64,000 nucleotides of DNA from Tulasnella sp. 424 (Eukaryota > Basidiomycota > Agaricomycetes > Cantharellales > Tulasnellaceae), in contig WSUB01000156.1 of the NCBI GenBank assembly GCA_019633425.1, positions 30,361 to 94,360 of the forward strand, in the 5' to 3' direction. Of this stretch, positions 23,351 to 33,928 are shown one piece after another (position 1 is the first letter of the stretch; every line of letters begins with the position of its first letter). The notes beneath the pieces were generated by a model. It made no database searches, was not told the DNA's origin, and worked only from the letters and a program-made list of their open reading frames with translations. The translations under genes and the position numbers were made by a program.

Positions 23351-25220
23351 AGCAGGCAGTTGCAGGCAGTCGTAAAAGGAGCGTGCAACGAGGCTTGAGG
23401 GTGCGAGGGTGGGTGAGGAATTGGGAGGTGCCAATGTTGAATTTGGAGTTAGACTGTGGATGGGCCCAAAACAAACAAATCGAGGGTGTCACGTTGCAAT
23501 CTTATCTGACGCTACAAAGAAAGAGAGAAAGTTTGTAGGTGGTTATGGTACAGGAGAAGAGAGCAGTGTGGAAAGAGCTTTGAACTCCTGGGTGTGCAAG
23601 TCGTGGTGGGGGGTGGGGGGGTTGCGCAGTGAGGAAGAAGTTCGTGACGAAATGCACTCCAACTGGGACAAAGCACCCTGCAGCAGTCGGCGCCAATACT
23701 ACTGCCGATGGGTGAGAGAAGATTGAGACACCGCGAAGCCTTCCCCCGCACTCTACTCCCTAGACAACGGTCGCGGAAATTGAGTGGGTGCCGACAGTCG
23801 TGCAATCTGTGCAACATTTCGTACAGACAAATGTCGAAATGGGACGGTCTCGTCACCCCGGGTTCCCTTCGGCCGGTGGACTCTGCCACAAAACATTCTA
23901 GGAATAGTTCATACAGGCCGTCCAGTTGCGTTCACGCTAGTCCTTTCAAGGGGGCCCTCGAACCGCTTAAACCACATGACAACAGGAGAAGAAGAATGCG
24001 TGCAAAGGAGAGTAAGCCAAAACGTCTCTTCTGCTGCCATTTCCGGGACGTTCCGAGACGATTCGTGTGCATCTTTTAAGGGTCGAGTTCAAATCCCCGT
24101 TGTCCACGATGCGCGTCAGATCGAGAATGTGCTAGGGTACCGGAGTGTCGAGAAGCCTGGTGAGACAGAGTAGATAGAGCATCGTCAGACTGAGCTTGTA
24201 ACTGGTAAAGGCCGGGAATGCCCGTCGGGGTCCTGGGATGTCGACTCGCCATTCACATGCTCATCCGCCGGAAGTTACCCAAACAGCTCGTAAAGTTCGC
24301 CGCAGGGATAACAGAGAAACGGCGGCGGCTACCCGTGAACAAACATGCAAGTACTTTACTCCAACGATTTTTTAATCGTAAAATAATATGAGAGCCGAAC
24401 AAACATCTGAAGAAAATAATGGGCCTAAACAAAAGCCGATATCCAAAAAGGGAAAAAGGCGGGCTAGTAAACCAAACTTGAAACGCCGGATGAGCAAGGG
24501 GACGTCCCGGATGTATGTTAATGCCGCGTAAATCTACACATATACAGTAAGGAGCGATGTAAACATGTGAAATAAGTGCTTCTCCTAACGGGCGGAAGGC
24601 GGGGGAGCTGTGATGAGAGGCAGAAAGAAAGGAGACGGCGTCCACGCGAGATGGGATCAAAGGAATAAGACGAGACGGACCGGCGGACACTATAACCGCG
24701 ACTAGTTCTGGGGTCAACTACAACACCAAGTCATCAACCAGACCTGTGACAGGCCTAGCTGGCGGGCGTCGCAATGCCGACTGGTCCAACTCGATCCAGC
24801 TAATCCCGGACTAGTAATCTCCTAGAACCACGGTCAATTCTCCCGAAGCAAAAATGCTCGAAGATAGGCTAGACGTCGAATAGGTAGCGACCCACTAATG
24901 CGAAAGGGCGTCAACGCAGTGGACTTGGACCTTTCAAGTGCAAATGGGCTGTCGAATTCGCTGAGGTAGCTGCATTGGCGCCAGCGACTCAAGGCAGAGC
25001 ATTTCGAACCACCCAAGAACCTTGTTAGTCAATTAAGCGTCAGCAGAGAGCGCATTGCGAGCGGCGGGTCGAGTCAATCCGACGTCGTATCGTATCCTTC
25101 GAAACAGCTGCAGGGAGCCCTTGCTACCCACCCCAATGAGAGGCCGGCGAGGAATACGACAGCCAAGAAACCAAGTTACTCGTCGCATAGGAGCCCACGG
25201 AGAATATGTGCTAATTTAAA
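23351..25220. other. Long spacer, no supported gene
   Basis: About 1.9 kb between the channel gene start and the 3' end of the orphan gene. Several open frames of 60-154 codons occur on both strands (for example minus 24253-24717 and 23512-23889), but none shows family motifs or splice continuity. A motif resembling a tRNA B-box near 24085 lacks the pairing stem. I see no clear repeat. Confidence 0.55.
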
Positions 25221-25981
25221 TTACAACTTCAGAAGCCCATTGAAATCGATGGCAAACTCGTTCCCCGCAACAGAATCCGCTACTCTAGCTCCAAGAGTGA
25301 CGCCGCATCCCAATGCATGGATATCAGCGGAACCGTCCTTGAAGCCTATTACTGTCTCTACTCCAAGCCCGAGTTTGAGGTCAAAAATACTGGCCTGAGC
25401 TTTGACTAGGCTGATGCTTGTATCAGCACCAACGTAAGTGGGGAATCCGTCCCCGCCTGCTCCAGCTTCTGTGATCTGGGCACCAGCCTTGGCAGAGAAG
25501 ACGTCGACGTCGACTTGCTCCCAGACGCTCCCTTTGATCTGGACGACATGCAGGACGGGAGCCGTAGCCTCGGCGGACCAGGTTTTGAATCCCAGTCCTT
25601 CCTGCGGCCCGGCACTCCCTCTGATGTAGAAGACATCATCAATAGCAATGACGACACGTCAGTAGTGACCGTAAACGTTTTAGTACCTGTCATCGACAGC
25701 GACTCTTTCGCGTCGTATGAGGTGACGCGGACGGCGAGAGCCCATGCGCCATTGGCAAAGGTCCCTCCGGCGCCACCCGAGATGCTGATCGCGATAGTAT
25801 TCAGTCGATGGTAAGACTGGATAAAGGGTGCCCAGAGCTTCGAGTAGGAATAGAAGTGACCATTGAACGCGGCTCGAAGGGAAAGGTCAGTTGAAACAGG
25901 ACACCTTCGATAGGTCCCAACTACTGACTTCGATCTGAAGAGACGCTCGACGCTATAAGTGAAGCAAGTGCGCATATGCAT
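25221..25981 (-). CDS. Uncharacterised fungal protein with a Gly/Ala-rich beta-type C-terminal domain
   Basis: I do not recognise a named family. The C-terminal exon (from about 25620 to 25221) reads without interruption: FKTWSAEATAPVLHVVQI, VWEQVDVDVFSAKAGAQITE, GADTSISLVKAQASIFDLKL, GLGVETVIGFKDGSADIHAL, GCGVTLGARVADSVAGNEF and AIDFNGLLKL. This alternation of Gly/Ala with hydrophobic residues and the ASIFDLKLGLGVET...GCGVTLG pattern looks like a compact beta-sheet domain I associate with uncharacterised Agaricomycete proteins. Upstream, ISISGGAGGTFANGAWALAV and YDAKESLSMTG join it by a ~70 nt intron (donor GTACTA, acceptor CATCAGAG). The 5' exon beginning MHMRTCFTYSVERLF probably contains another short intron, and the start is uncertain. 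The gene is divergent from the pectate lyase. Confidence 0.5.
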
Positions 25982-26829
25982 GATTCTTGGTCACGATCGA
26001 TAAAACAACCCGTCCCTCTGACTAACTCGTCTCGATGGAGTTACTCGACCAGAACAAAGCGAGCGCTCAACTACTGATCACGTGTTGTCGCCCACTGTTT
26101 GTGGCAGGTACGATAAACTGAGCAAATACCGGGTCAGTCGAGTGGTGTTATGCTTCGCAAGTTTGGATCTCTTATCCAATTGATGAAGGTCTACAGGGGC
26201 TTCAAGATCACAAAGTGGCGCCAGTGGCGTGTTCCCACTGCTGGTGACCATTGGAATGGTGCTTCTACGCCGGGCCCAGGGTAGGGGTGAAAGTCTCGGT
26301 GACTTCGTCATCAAGAAGCATCACAAAGAAGCCCTCGAGCATGAATTCTCAAAGACAAGCGGCCCGCCTTAGGAGATATTTTACTGTCTGGTCGTTGCAT
26401 GCGACAGCGACAGCTCCAAGCCGGGCCGTTTTCTTCTCGCCTGTCAGACGAAGCCAATGGTTGAAGACAGCCTTCTTGCTACGTTCCGGGTGCTCCAATG
26501 CCCTGACATTCTTCCTGATCTTAAGGCTAATAGTCGGTTCACTTTGGTTGCTAATGTTAGTAAAACCCGTGCCAAGTCCGTCGCCAAGCCAGTCCGAGAA
26601 GCCGCGTGGGTTCTCCCACCTTCCCACTGGAGCTAGGCATGACTGCCGACCACAGGTTGCCTCGACGGCAAGTGTCAGACTGCGCCGGATTTCTCGTAGG
26701 CCGGGGCGGGGAGTGAGCTCCCGCCACGGCCCGCCCGACGGCTGCCGTCGCTGTGGAGGACTGTTATAAAATCTGAAAGAAAGTAGGTTAGCTTGCTCTC
26801 CATCCCCAAGGAAAACAGCAAAAGTAATC
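25982..26829. promoter_or_regulatory. Divergent promoter region of the orphan gene and the pectate lyase
   Basis: About 0.85 kb between divergent starts. A TATA box (TATAAAA, 26765-26771) lies 59 bp upstream of the pectate lyase ATG, a good distance for a secreted, inducible enzyme gene. Open frames on both strands here have no support. Confidence 0.55.
26765..26771 (+). promoter_or_regulatory. TATA box of the pectate lyase gene
   Basis: TATAAAA in ctgttataaaatctg, 59 bp before the ATG at 26830, followed by a short purine-rich leader. Confidence 0.6.
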
Positions 26830-28160
26830 ATGAAGCTCACCACAGTTCTGACTGCACTTGCCTGCGCCGCTATGGCGTAAGTCGTCCAATGATTTGGGGT
26901 CTCTCCAGCACGGACTGAGCGAACTCCTTCATAACTAGCGCTGCTGCCACCACTTCTTCCACATCCTCTACCAAGACGTCCACAACCAAGACTTCGACTA
27001 CAAAGACCTCCACTACGAAGACTTCCACAACCAAGACGTCGACCACCAAGACCTCTACCATCACGTCCACCAGCACCACCTCTTCGACATCGAAGACGTC
27101 GACCACCAAGACCACCAAGACCACCACCACTGTAAGTCTTGTTGCGCCTCTTGATATTTGTCAGGCATGGTCTTGAGACACTCATTACCGACCTTTTATA
27201 GTCTCTCCCTCCTCCCACCGGAGTTACGACCACCCTTCCCTCTTCCAGCGGCTACGTTGCCCTCCCCACAGCTTCAATCATCACCGGTACTTTCGACGGT
27301 GGCATGTACCGTTACGACCGCAAGGGAAGCGATGGTGAATGCCAAGGCCAAACCGAGACTGGCGAGGAGGATGCTGTCTTCATCTTGGAAGCTGGAGCTA
27401 CTATTCAGAACGTCATCATTGGTGCCGACCAGGCAGAGGGTATTCACTGCCGTGGTCCTTGCACAGTCATCAACGTCTGGTGGGAGGATGTTTGCGAAGG
27501 TACGCCAAATTTCGCCCCAGGATGAATGACGTGATGTTGAACTCAACGCGATACCGTGACAGATGCCATCACTCTCAAGCAGACCGGTGCCACCGACGTT
27601 TCTTATATCATCGGAGGAGGCGCTTTCCACGCTGAGGACAAGATCGTCCAGCATAACGGAGCCGGCACGGTTTCGATTAGCAAGTTCTATGCCAACGACT
27701 TCGGCAAGTGAGTCCAACTTGCCTACACTCGTCCATTTTGTTCGTATCTAATCCAAGCGTGCTTTTCCAGGCTGTATCGTTCTTGCGGTAACTGTTCTAC
27801 GAGCTATGAACGCCATGTCATCATCGACAGCGTTGCATTGATCGCCGGTTCAAGCGGAGTCGGCGTCAACGAGGTTCGAAAATCTTTTCATTGGTGTCCT
27901 CCTCCAAACTCATATCTGGCCATCTTTCAGAATTTCGGCGATACTGCAACTTTGACCAATGTCTGCACCAGTGGCAAACCTTCCGCCACCAATGTGTGCT
28001 GCTACTACGAAGGTACCACACCTGGAAACGAACCCGACAAGATCGGATGGTGAGACACTCCCACATGGACACGCTGTTGGCTCATATGCTGACTCCAATT
28101 TTCAGTGGCCCGAGTGGCAACGTCTGCAACTACGTCTCGACGGATGTCTGGACTTGCTAG
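26830..28160 (+). CDS. Pectate lyase, polysaccharide lyase family 3, with Ser/Thr/Lys linker
   Basis: A secreted enzyme that cleaves de-esterified pectin (polygalacturonate) by beta-elimination, calcium-dependent in this family. Seven exons (26830-26876, 26939-27131, 27202-27499, 27563-27707, 27771-27873, 27931-28049, 28106-28160) sum to 960 nt, in phase, giving 319 residues. A signal peptide ([16 protein letters not shown]) precedes a ~60-residue low-complexity linker of TKTST-type repeats. The PL3 beta-helix then follows: [120 protein letters not shown] and a Cys-rich end ([19 protein letters not shown]). The family's paired cysteines are present. No CBM1 precedes the linker, which is odd because such linkers normally tether a binding module. 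A pseudogene copy lies at 33350-33928. Confidence 0.93.
26950..27131 (+). repeat. Low-complexity TKTST codon repeat inside the pectate lyase gene
   Basis: Degenerate 9-15 nt tandem units built on (tcc/tct/tcg)(aca/acc)(acc/act)(aag)(acg/acc/act) encode about a dozen Thr-Lys-Thr-Ser-Thr steps. Wobble-position differences between units mean it is an old, protein-level repeat rather than a fresh microsatellite. The complementary strand is also open over the region, which is a composition effect. Confidence 0.8.
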
Positions 28161-29498
28161 ACAGTCGTGGGGGTCGCCTGCCGGTCTTGTATCCAATTTC
28201 TCGCCCATCTCTTTCCGAGGGGGGTATGATGTCAAATATATAAACGTAGTATTTGACGTACAAATGAATGACGTGACTTTCACCGAGCCTTTCCTCCCAA
28301 AGTCTTCAACGCCGCGTTAGTGAATAGATACCAATTCCGAGAAGATCACAAAGCTGTGGCACCCGTGACGACTTCTAAGGGCGTTTTAGTGTTGAGGAAT
28401 GAAGCATAAAGGCCAGCGTGAAAGGGGGGCTGTTGTGGACGTGGAGAGCGACAAGAGATCAGTTATAGTAAATTTAAACGCACGATCCGTGGACCACTAA
28501 CCTTGGAAACGCTCACCGCAGGAGGGATGTCCGCAGCCCTGAGAGCAGCTTTAGCATTGGCTATCCTATCACTTAAGTTGACAGCAGCCCACTTGCAGAA
28601 TCCCCGTTCATCGTCCAGGAAAGCATCAAGAACGCAGTCCAGGATGAGTTAGCGATCCTAGAGAACCTTTCCTATCCCCAAACAAACTCGCCGTCGACGT
28701 TACCGAGAACGACATCGAGCGGGAAAATGAAATGAATACAATCTTCACTCTAGTTCACCCGTGACCTCCGGGTGTTTCTCCTCTACAGGCACGGAGGATA
28801 GAGGATGGCACGCGGAAATTGCAGCAACAATCGGTCTACGGTGATGCAAAGTAAACGGAACCAATGGCTTCGAGCAGGAAGAAGAGTTGTTGTTGAACTC
28901 AGTTCGAAGGGGGAGGTTGATTTGTTGTGGGCCAACAAAATGACTTTGGGAAGCAAGTTCAACGTGGAACACACGGACGATGCGAGCTCCTATCTGATCT
29001 GCGTGCCCTTAGTCACCAGACAAATACAAAACACCTCTGTGTGCTCCAAAATGCTCAATGTGGCAGCCTTGAGGGCAAAGTGAAGCTAACGCGTACGGCT
29101 CTCGATCAACAAGACAATCCACGTTTCAGACCATGAACCAGTTCAGCTCGACTTGCACAAGGCAAAGCCTTCGATAGAGTTTTCTCGGCCAGGACAAAAG
29201 CAAAGAACACTCAACCAAAATTGCTGAGTGATGATCGGGGACAAAGACGTCAAAGCCAGCACGTGTTGTAAATGTGTTTGTGGCGGGTGGCCGAACAAAT
29301 ACCATACAACGCGTCGTTCGACTTCAACCAAGACGGGTCCAACTTCCAACACAGCCCAAGAGGAAGAATACTCAGTGGCACATACTTTGCTTCGCACAAT
29401 GTCAGGACAAAGTAACACGACAGAAATCGTATATCACGGTTCAGATGAACCCAGCTGTGAGTCTCATCCTCCCCAAGTTACCCAAGGTTTTCACCACC
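28161..29498. other. Spacer between the pectate lyase and FunK1-A
   Basis: About 1.3 kb with no supported gene. It is duplicated at 33929-35238. The last ~285 bp before the kinase ATG belong to a tract almost identical between the two copies. Open frames here are short and interrupted in the sister copy, which argues against coding. Confidence 0.6.
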
Positions 29499-32072
29499 AT
29501 GGCCTCCACTGCTTTCCGTTCAACGCAACCCGCTAACGCCAAATTACGCTACTCCCGTGCCACGACGCCCTTATCTGCTCCTGCTGGCCATCATTCCACA
29601 TCCGAAACCCCCGCTAAATTCCTCCCTGTTCCGACCAAAGCAAACGAAGAGGCGCCGGAAATTAATGCTCAGCTTATATCGGAGTTGCAAGATAATATCA
29701 TTCTAGTCAAGCCCGAAAAATTCATGGGGACATTTATGTACACCAACGAATCTTCAAGGCTCAAAAGCGATAAGGCCCTGGCCAAGGATTGCCTCAAATC
29801 CCTCCAACTTCGAGAAAATGAGCCAAAGTTCAATGAAGTTATTCAAGATATGGCACTTGACGGTTCCCTATCCAAGGTCGACCTCTTGTCCTCCCTTTCC
29901 ACCTATTCCAAGCGCGAGTTTACCAAGTTAGTCACCGACGTCAACCGAGAGAACCAACTCTATCAACCACTCGTCACTCTTCTCACATACGTCAACTCGT
30001 TCTTCCGCTTGAGCTTCCGAGATGCCGAGGAAGTTGAGGGATGGTCTCCGGGGATTGACAAAGGATGGGAGAAGGCTAGAGACCCCATATCCAAGGAGAA
30101 GAAAAGGAGCATGCGACCAAAACCCGGATCCTTCCTGCAAAGGCGATTCGTTGCCACTTATCGAAAACCAGGCTCGTTCTCAAACCATATAATCCATGGC
30201 CCAGAGCTTCTCCCGGATCTGTGCTTGGTCCTCCGTGACCCTGCCCCGACGACCAAAGGCCACAAGACCAAGCCGGAGCGTTTATTCTGGAAGAACGTCA
30301 AGGTGCCGATCGAAGTGAAGCTCAGCGATGGTTTTGATGCCGCCACTGCATGCCAGATGGCTCGTTACGCGCGCGCCATCAAGCTGGAGCAGTTCGACAG
30401 GAACGTCGTTTTCAGCCTCCTTCTCAGCAAACGAAATTGTTGGGTTTTCCATTGGGATGCGGCCGGCTGCCATACCACGAAGATTGACGTTCACAAAAAT
30501 CCCATCGCATTCATTCAAGTCATCGGGCGACTGGCTTCCATGAGTCCGAAGAGCCTGGGATATGATGCCCAATTCTCAAACGCGGGGCGAGTCCTCGCGG
30601 GCGAAGAATTCAAGACTGTCCTCGAAGTTTCTTCAGGAGGGGCCAAGCAGTTCCTCGACGAATCATCAGGTGATGATTGCCCGGAGAAAGTCATAAAGCT
30701 GGAGCTATTCGTAGACAACCCCATATTTGAGGCGAGAGGGCTTCTTTTCTCTCGTTTCACGCGAGTGTGGGAAGGGCGCGAATTGCAACCCGATGCAAAA
30801 TCGTCTCCTGGGGCCCTCCGTGTCGTGAAGCAGAACTGGGCAGATGCGCAGCGCATCAGCGAGGCTTTCCTCTGCGATCAAGCCAAGGACGTTCCGAGCG
30901 TTGCCAGAGTTGTAGGCTCACAGGAGCTCGAGAGTACAGCCGAGCATCACGAGGGCATCAAACCAAAGGATGTTCTAGAAGTATACCGAGCGGTTAAGGG
31001 ACCCAAGCCGAACGATATTTCATTTCGGTTCCAAAAAAGCAAAGAAATCCGCCGGCTTTTCGAACGAGTCTTGGTTCGGATAGTATTTGAACAGAAGGGC
31101 CGCTCTATCTTCAAAGTACAAAGTTGCCGGGAGCTCCTTCAAGCGACAAAGCATTGGGTTGAAGGTTAGTCAGTCCTGCTATATGTCACGGGATCATATC
31201 TCTGATCCCAATATGAAGGCCTGCAGGGACTCTACGAGAAAGGAATCATACACCGCGACATCTCCAGCGGAAACCTACTTTTAGGTCAAGACCCGAACTC
31301 GCGCGCCTTCATTATCGACCTTGGTTTGGCGTACTTTAACTCCAAAGACGAAGGGAATGTCTCTGGGCCCAAGGAAGACGAAGAACGCGATGCAAGGGAC
31401 CACCACCACCTTACTGTAAGCCTGAAAATGCCCCGTGCTATTTCTGCCGACGCTGACTTGACCCGATCTCAGGGTACTTTGCCGTTTATTGCCCATGAGA
31501 TTATCGAGGCCAGCACGGACCGCGAACCCATCCCCCACACGTGGTATCACGACCTAGAGTCGGTGTTTTGGGTCCTTCTTTACCTTGTCTTACTGGAGGA
31601 GCCCTCCAAAAAGGCAGAGATTAGCATAGCTGGCCTACAATCAACCAGTCCCGATAATGTCTATGCACGCAAGATGACTCTGCTATCCAACGATCTTCGA
31701 AAAATCAAGTTCTCTGGCCGTTTCAAGGACTTGGGGCCGTTTCTCAAGGATTTCGGGCAGGCTTGCTGGGATCATTACCAGAACAGGCGTAATCTCGAAT
31801 TTGAGGACGTCATCAAAATGGCAGATCTCGCCTTGGAGTCATTGCCACCCTCCTCGGGGGAAGCTACGACAGTCGTTCCCGAATCGGAATATTACTCCGG
31901 GCAGACCAAGAGGAAGAGGGAGGATGATCACGACGAAGCCAACCGCCTTAATACCGGCTCAGCCGCGGACGAGGTAGTAGCCAAACAGAACGACGAAGCT
32001 GGGGAGGGGGGTAGTAATCACCCTTCAGGAACAGCTGGTAGCGGTAGAGTGCTTCGCCGTCGTCTTGTGTAA
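29499..32072 (+). CDS. FunK1-type fungal protein kinase (copy A)
   Basis: FunK1 kinases are a fungal-specific, expanded kinase family of mostly unknown role, often linked to multicellular development in Agaricomycetes. Three exons (29499-31164, 31219-31415, 31473-32072) join in phase to 820 residues. The start at 29499 has a strong context (caccaccATGgcc). The N-terminal ~400 residues include LLPDLCLVL (P239-D240) and VPIEVKLSD (E272, K274). The kinase core has a VVKQNW ATP-lysine (K444), a C-lobe beginning EGLQGLYEKGIIHRDIS with HRD at 567-569 and N574 of SSGNLLL, and IIDLGLAYF in place of DFG (D589). Then come GTLPFIAHEII, the FunK1 activation/APE substitute, and HTWYHDLESVFWVLLYL, a strong family signature. 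The C-terminal tail is charged (KRKREDDHDEANR). An in-frame extension upstream to 29274 lacks an ATG. Confidence 0.88.
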
Positions 32073-33070
32073 TTCGCTCTGGTTTCGTTTATCATCCGCA
32101 TACAGGTGTTCTTTCGGCCCATATTCGATTTTATTTATATCTTCTCCACCTATTCGTTTCCGTGTATGCTAGACAGTGTCTCTAAGCGATTCGAATATTT
32201 TGTTTGCGAGAAACTGGATCGAGCATACGAATACAACACCTGAAACACGGGCTACAGAGGGCAACGTAGATATTCCTAACTACAAGAGAGGAGAGGTACC
32301 TACTGATTTTCGAAAGACAAGAAATTGAAAGGAGCGGTCCCTTGGACTCTGCGTTCTCGGTGGTCACATGATAAAAAAAGACATATCCCTATACGTTACA
32401 ATACTCATGCCACGAGCATTAGCGTTTTAAAGTGATTTTCAACCCTCTCTCGAAGTTCGAAGCAAAATTATACGGCCAGTTAAATCGTCTTTCGGTCGAA
32501 ACAGCCTTGTGTAATGAATTTCGATAGAACTTTCCTCAAGCAGTTCGGCCTGGCTCCCCCGATCACAAAGCGGACAGAAACCTGCCAACATAAGGGGATA
32601 CACGCATGTCGATTTATAAACGAGCGACCACGAAACGCTGTTGTATTTCAGGCAGCTAATAACGAGAGGATGTTACTCTAATAAACACGACAGAAGTAAC
32701 GAGGTCAAGCGAGCGAGGGGGACTGAACAAGAATATAAAGAAAAGCTAAAGAGTAACGTCCGAAAAGAAGGGAGGGTGCAGTGTCTACAGCGAGAGCATC
32801 AACCAAAAAGAAAACGGACATGATACAAGCAGCAGTCGAGGTCTGAGAATTTGTTTACGGCACGGAGGAAATGAGGGACATGCAGAGAGAAGCATGGCCG
32901 AGCGGGGTTGAGAAAGCGGTCGCGATTGTAATCAAGTTGCAGAGAGAGAAGAAGATTTATCGTGGTCGGAGGCGTAATGAGATGAGACGATGCGAGATGA
33001 GGGGGAGACCCAAAAAAAAGCAACGAGACGAACGAACGAACATGGACGAAAAAGGATGCCGCCAAGTCGG
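32073..33070. other. 3' flank of FunK1-A, homologous to 37815-38784
   Basis: About 1 kb without a gene. It aligns with the flank between FunK1-B and the chitin deacetylase, sharing landmarks such as cgatttataaacgagcga, tgttgtatttcaggcagcta and a purine-rich stretch, with many substitutions. Confidence 0.65.
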
Positions 33071-33146
33071 TTATAGCACCAAGGCGCCAACGAAAGCATC
33101 AATCATGGAAGCCACGAAGCTAACTGGTTTCATAACGATCGAGCTC
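33071..33146 (-). pseudogene. Relic of the chitin deacetylase 3' end (GPI-signal codons)
   Basis: On the minus strand this stretch reads SSIVMKPVSFVASMIDAFVG then ALVL and stop, aligned with the last ~24 residues of the functional deacetylase (SSLVVGPVGIVASVIGAFIG, AFML, stop). The stop codons sit at the same place. Nothing of the rest of the gene is present upstream, so it is a duplication-breakpoint remnant, not a gene. Confidence 0.75.
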
Positions 33147-33149
33147 AAC

Positions 33150-33330
33150 GAGGAACACACCGACGATGCGAGCCTCGATCTGCTCTGCGTGGCCCTAGTC
33201 AGCAGACAAATATAAGACATCTCCAGGTGCCCCGAATACTCAAGCGGCAGCCTTGAGGGCTAAGTGAAGCCAACGCATACGGTTCTCGATCGACAAAGCA
33301 ATTCGCGCCTCAGACCATGAACCGGTCCAG
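33150..33330. repeat. Extra copy of a FunK1 upstream segment
   Basis: Matches 28960-29140 and 34745-34900, which lie upstream of the two kinases (shared landmarks: acgatgcgagct/c, agacaaata, ggcagccttgag, ttctcgatc, cagaccat.aacc). It sits directly between the deacetylase relic and the pectate lyase pseudogene, so the junction is a mosaic. Confidence 0.7.
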
Positions 33331-33349
33331 GGCGGACGGAGCCTACTAA

Positions 33350-33928
33350 GGCCACCGACGTTTCTTATATCATCGGAGGAGGTGCTTTCCACGTCGAGAA
33401 CAAGATCGTTCAGCATAACGGAGCCGGCACGGTTTCGATCAGCAAGTTCTATGCCAACGACTTCGGCAAGTGAGTCCAACTTGCCTACACTCATCCATTT
33501 GTTCGTATCTGACCCGACCGCGCTTTTCCAGGCTGTATCGCTCTTGGGGTAACTATTCTACGAGCTATGAACGCCATGTCATCATCGACAGCGTTGCATT
33601 GATCGCCGGTTTGACCGGAGTCGGTGTCAATTAAACGAGGTTCGAGAACCTTTTCATTGTTGTCCTTCGCCAAACTCATATCTGGCCATCCTTCAGAATT
33701 TCGGCGACACTGCAACTTTGACCAATGTCTGCACCAGCGGTAAACCTTCAGCCACCAATGTGTGCTACCGCTACGAAGGTACCACACCTGGAAACGAACC
33801 CGACAAGATCGGATGGTGAGACACTCCCACATAGACGCGCTGTTGGTTCTCATATGCTGACTCCAATTTTCAATGGCCCGAGTGGGAACGTCTGCAACTA
33901 CGTCTCGACGGATGTCTGGACTTGCTAG
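33350..33928 (+). pseudogene. 5'-truncated pectate lyase (PL3) pseudogene
   Basis: Aligned to exons 4-7 of the intact gene at 26830-28160, starting at [13 protein letters not shown]. Exons 1-3, including the signal peptide, are missing. It has an in-frame stop (TAA, 33632-33634) from a small insertion at the exon 5/intron junction, and it has lost three family cysteines (RSCGNC became RSWGNY; CCYYEG became CYRYEG). Intron borders and the final [11 protein letters not shown] codons are still readable, so decay is recent or the copy came from a recent duplication. Confidence 0.88.

Larger units (their letters stand above)
27588..33146. repeat. Segmental duplication copy 1 (pectate lyase 3' half, FunK1-A, flank, deacetylase 3' relic)
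   Basis: Collinear with 33350-38864 at an offset of about 5.7 kb. Matching landmarks are pectate lyase exons 4-7 (27588 vs 33350), its 3' flank (28161 vs 33930), the FunK1 gene (29499 vs 35239), its 3' flank (32073 vs 37815), and the last exon of the chitin deacetylase, which exists as a relic at 33071-33146 and as the real gene at 38785. Similarity is clear by eye over the whole length, with small indels. Confidence 0.8.

Noticed and set aside
24060..24115. Possible tRNA (gagttcaaatccc resembles a T-loop/B-box)
   Set aside because: The bases on either side of the loop do not pair as a T-stem, and no A-box, anticodon arm or acceptor stem could be found at the right distances.
26950..27131. 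Repeat array considered as a minisatellite or CRISPR-like array
   Set aside because: Units are short, codon-phased and lie in an exon; no spacers and no unit uniformity.
26349..27233. 294-codon minus-strand open frame (Gly/Arg-rich)
   Set aside because: It is antisense to the pectate lyase promoter, signal peptide and Ser/Thr linker; its Gly/Arg repeats are the complement of the codon repeat. No start context, splice or motif support.
28380..28420. tagtgttgagg motif (also near 34165) as a third hAT terminus
   Set aside because: No matching inverted end or 8-bp duplication nearby; present in both segmental copies simply as duplicated flank.
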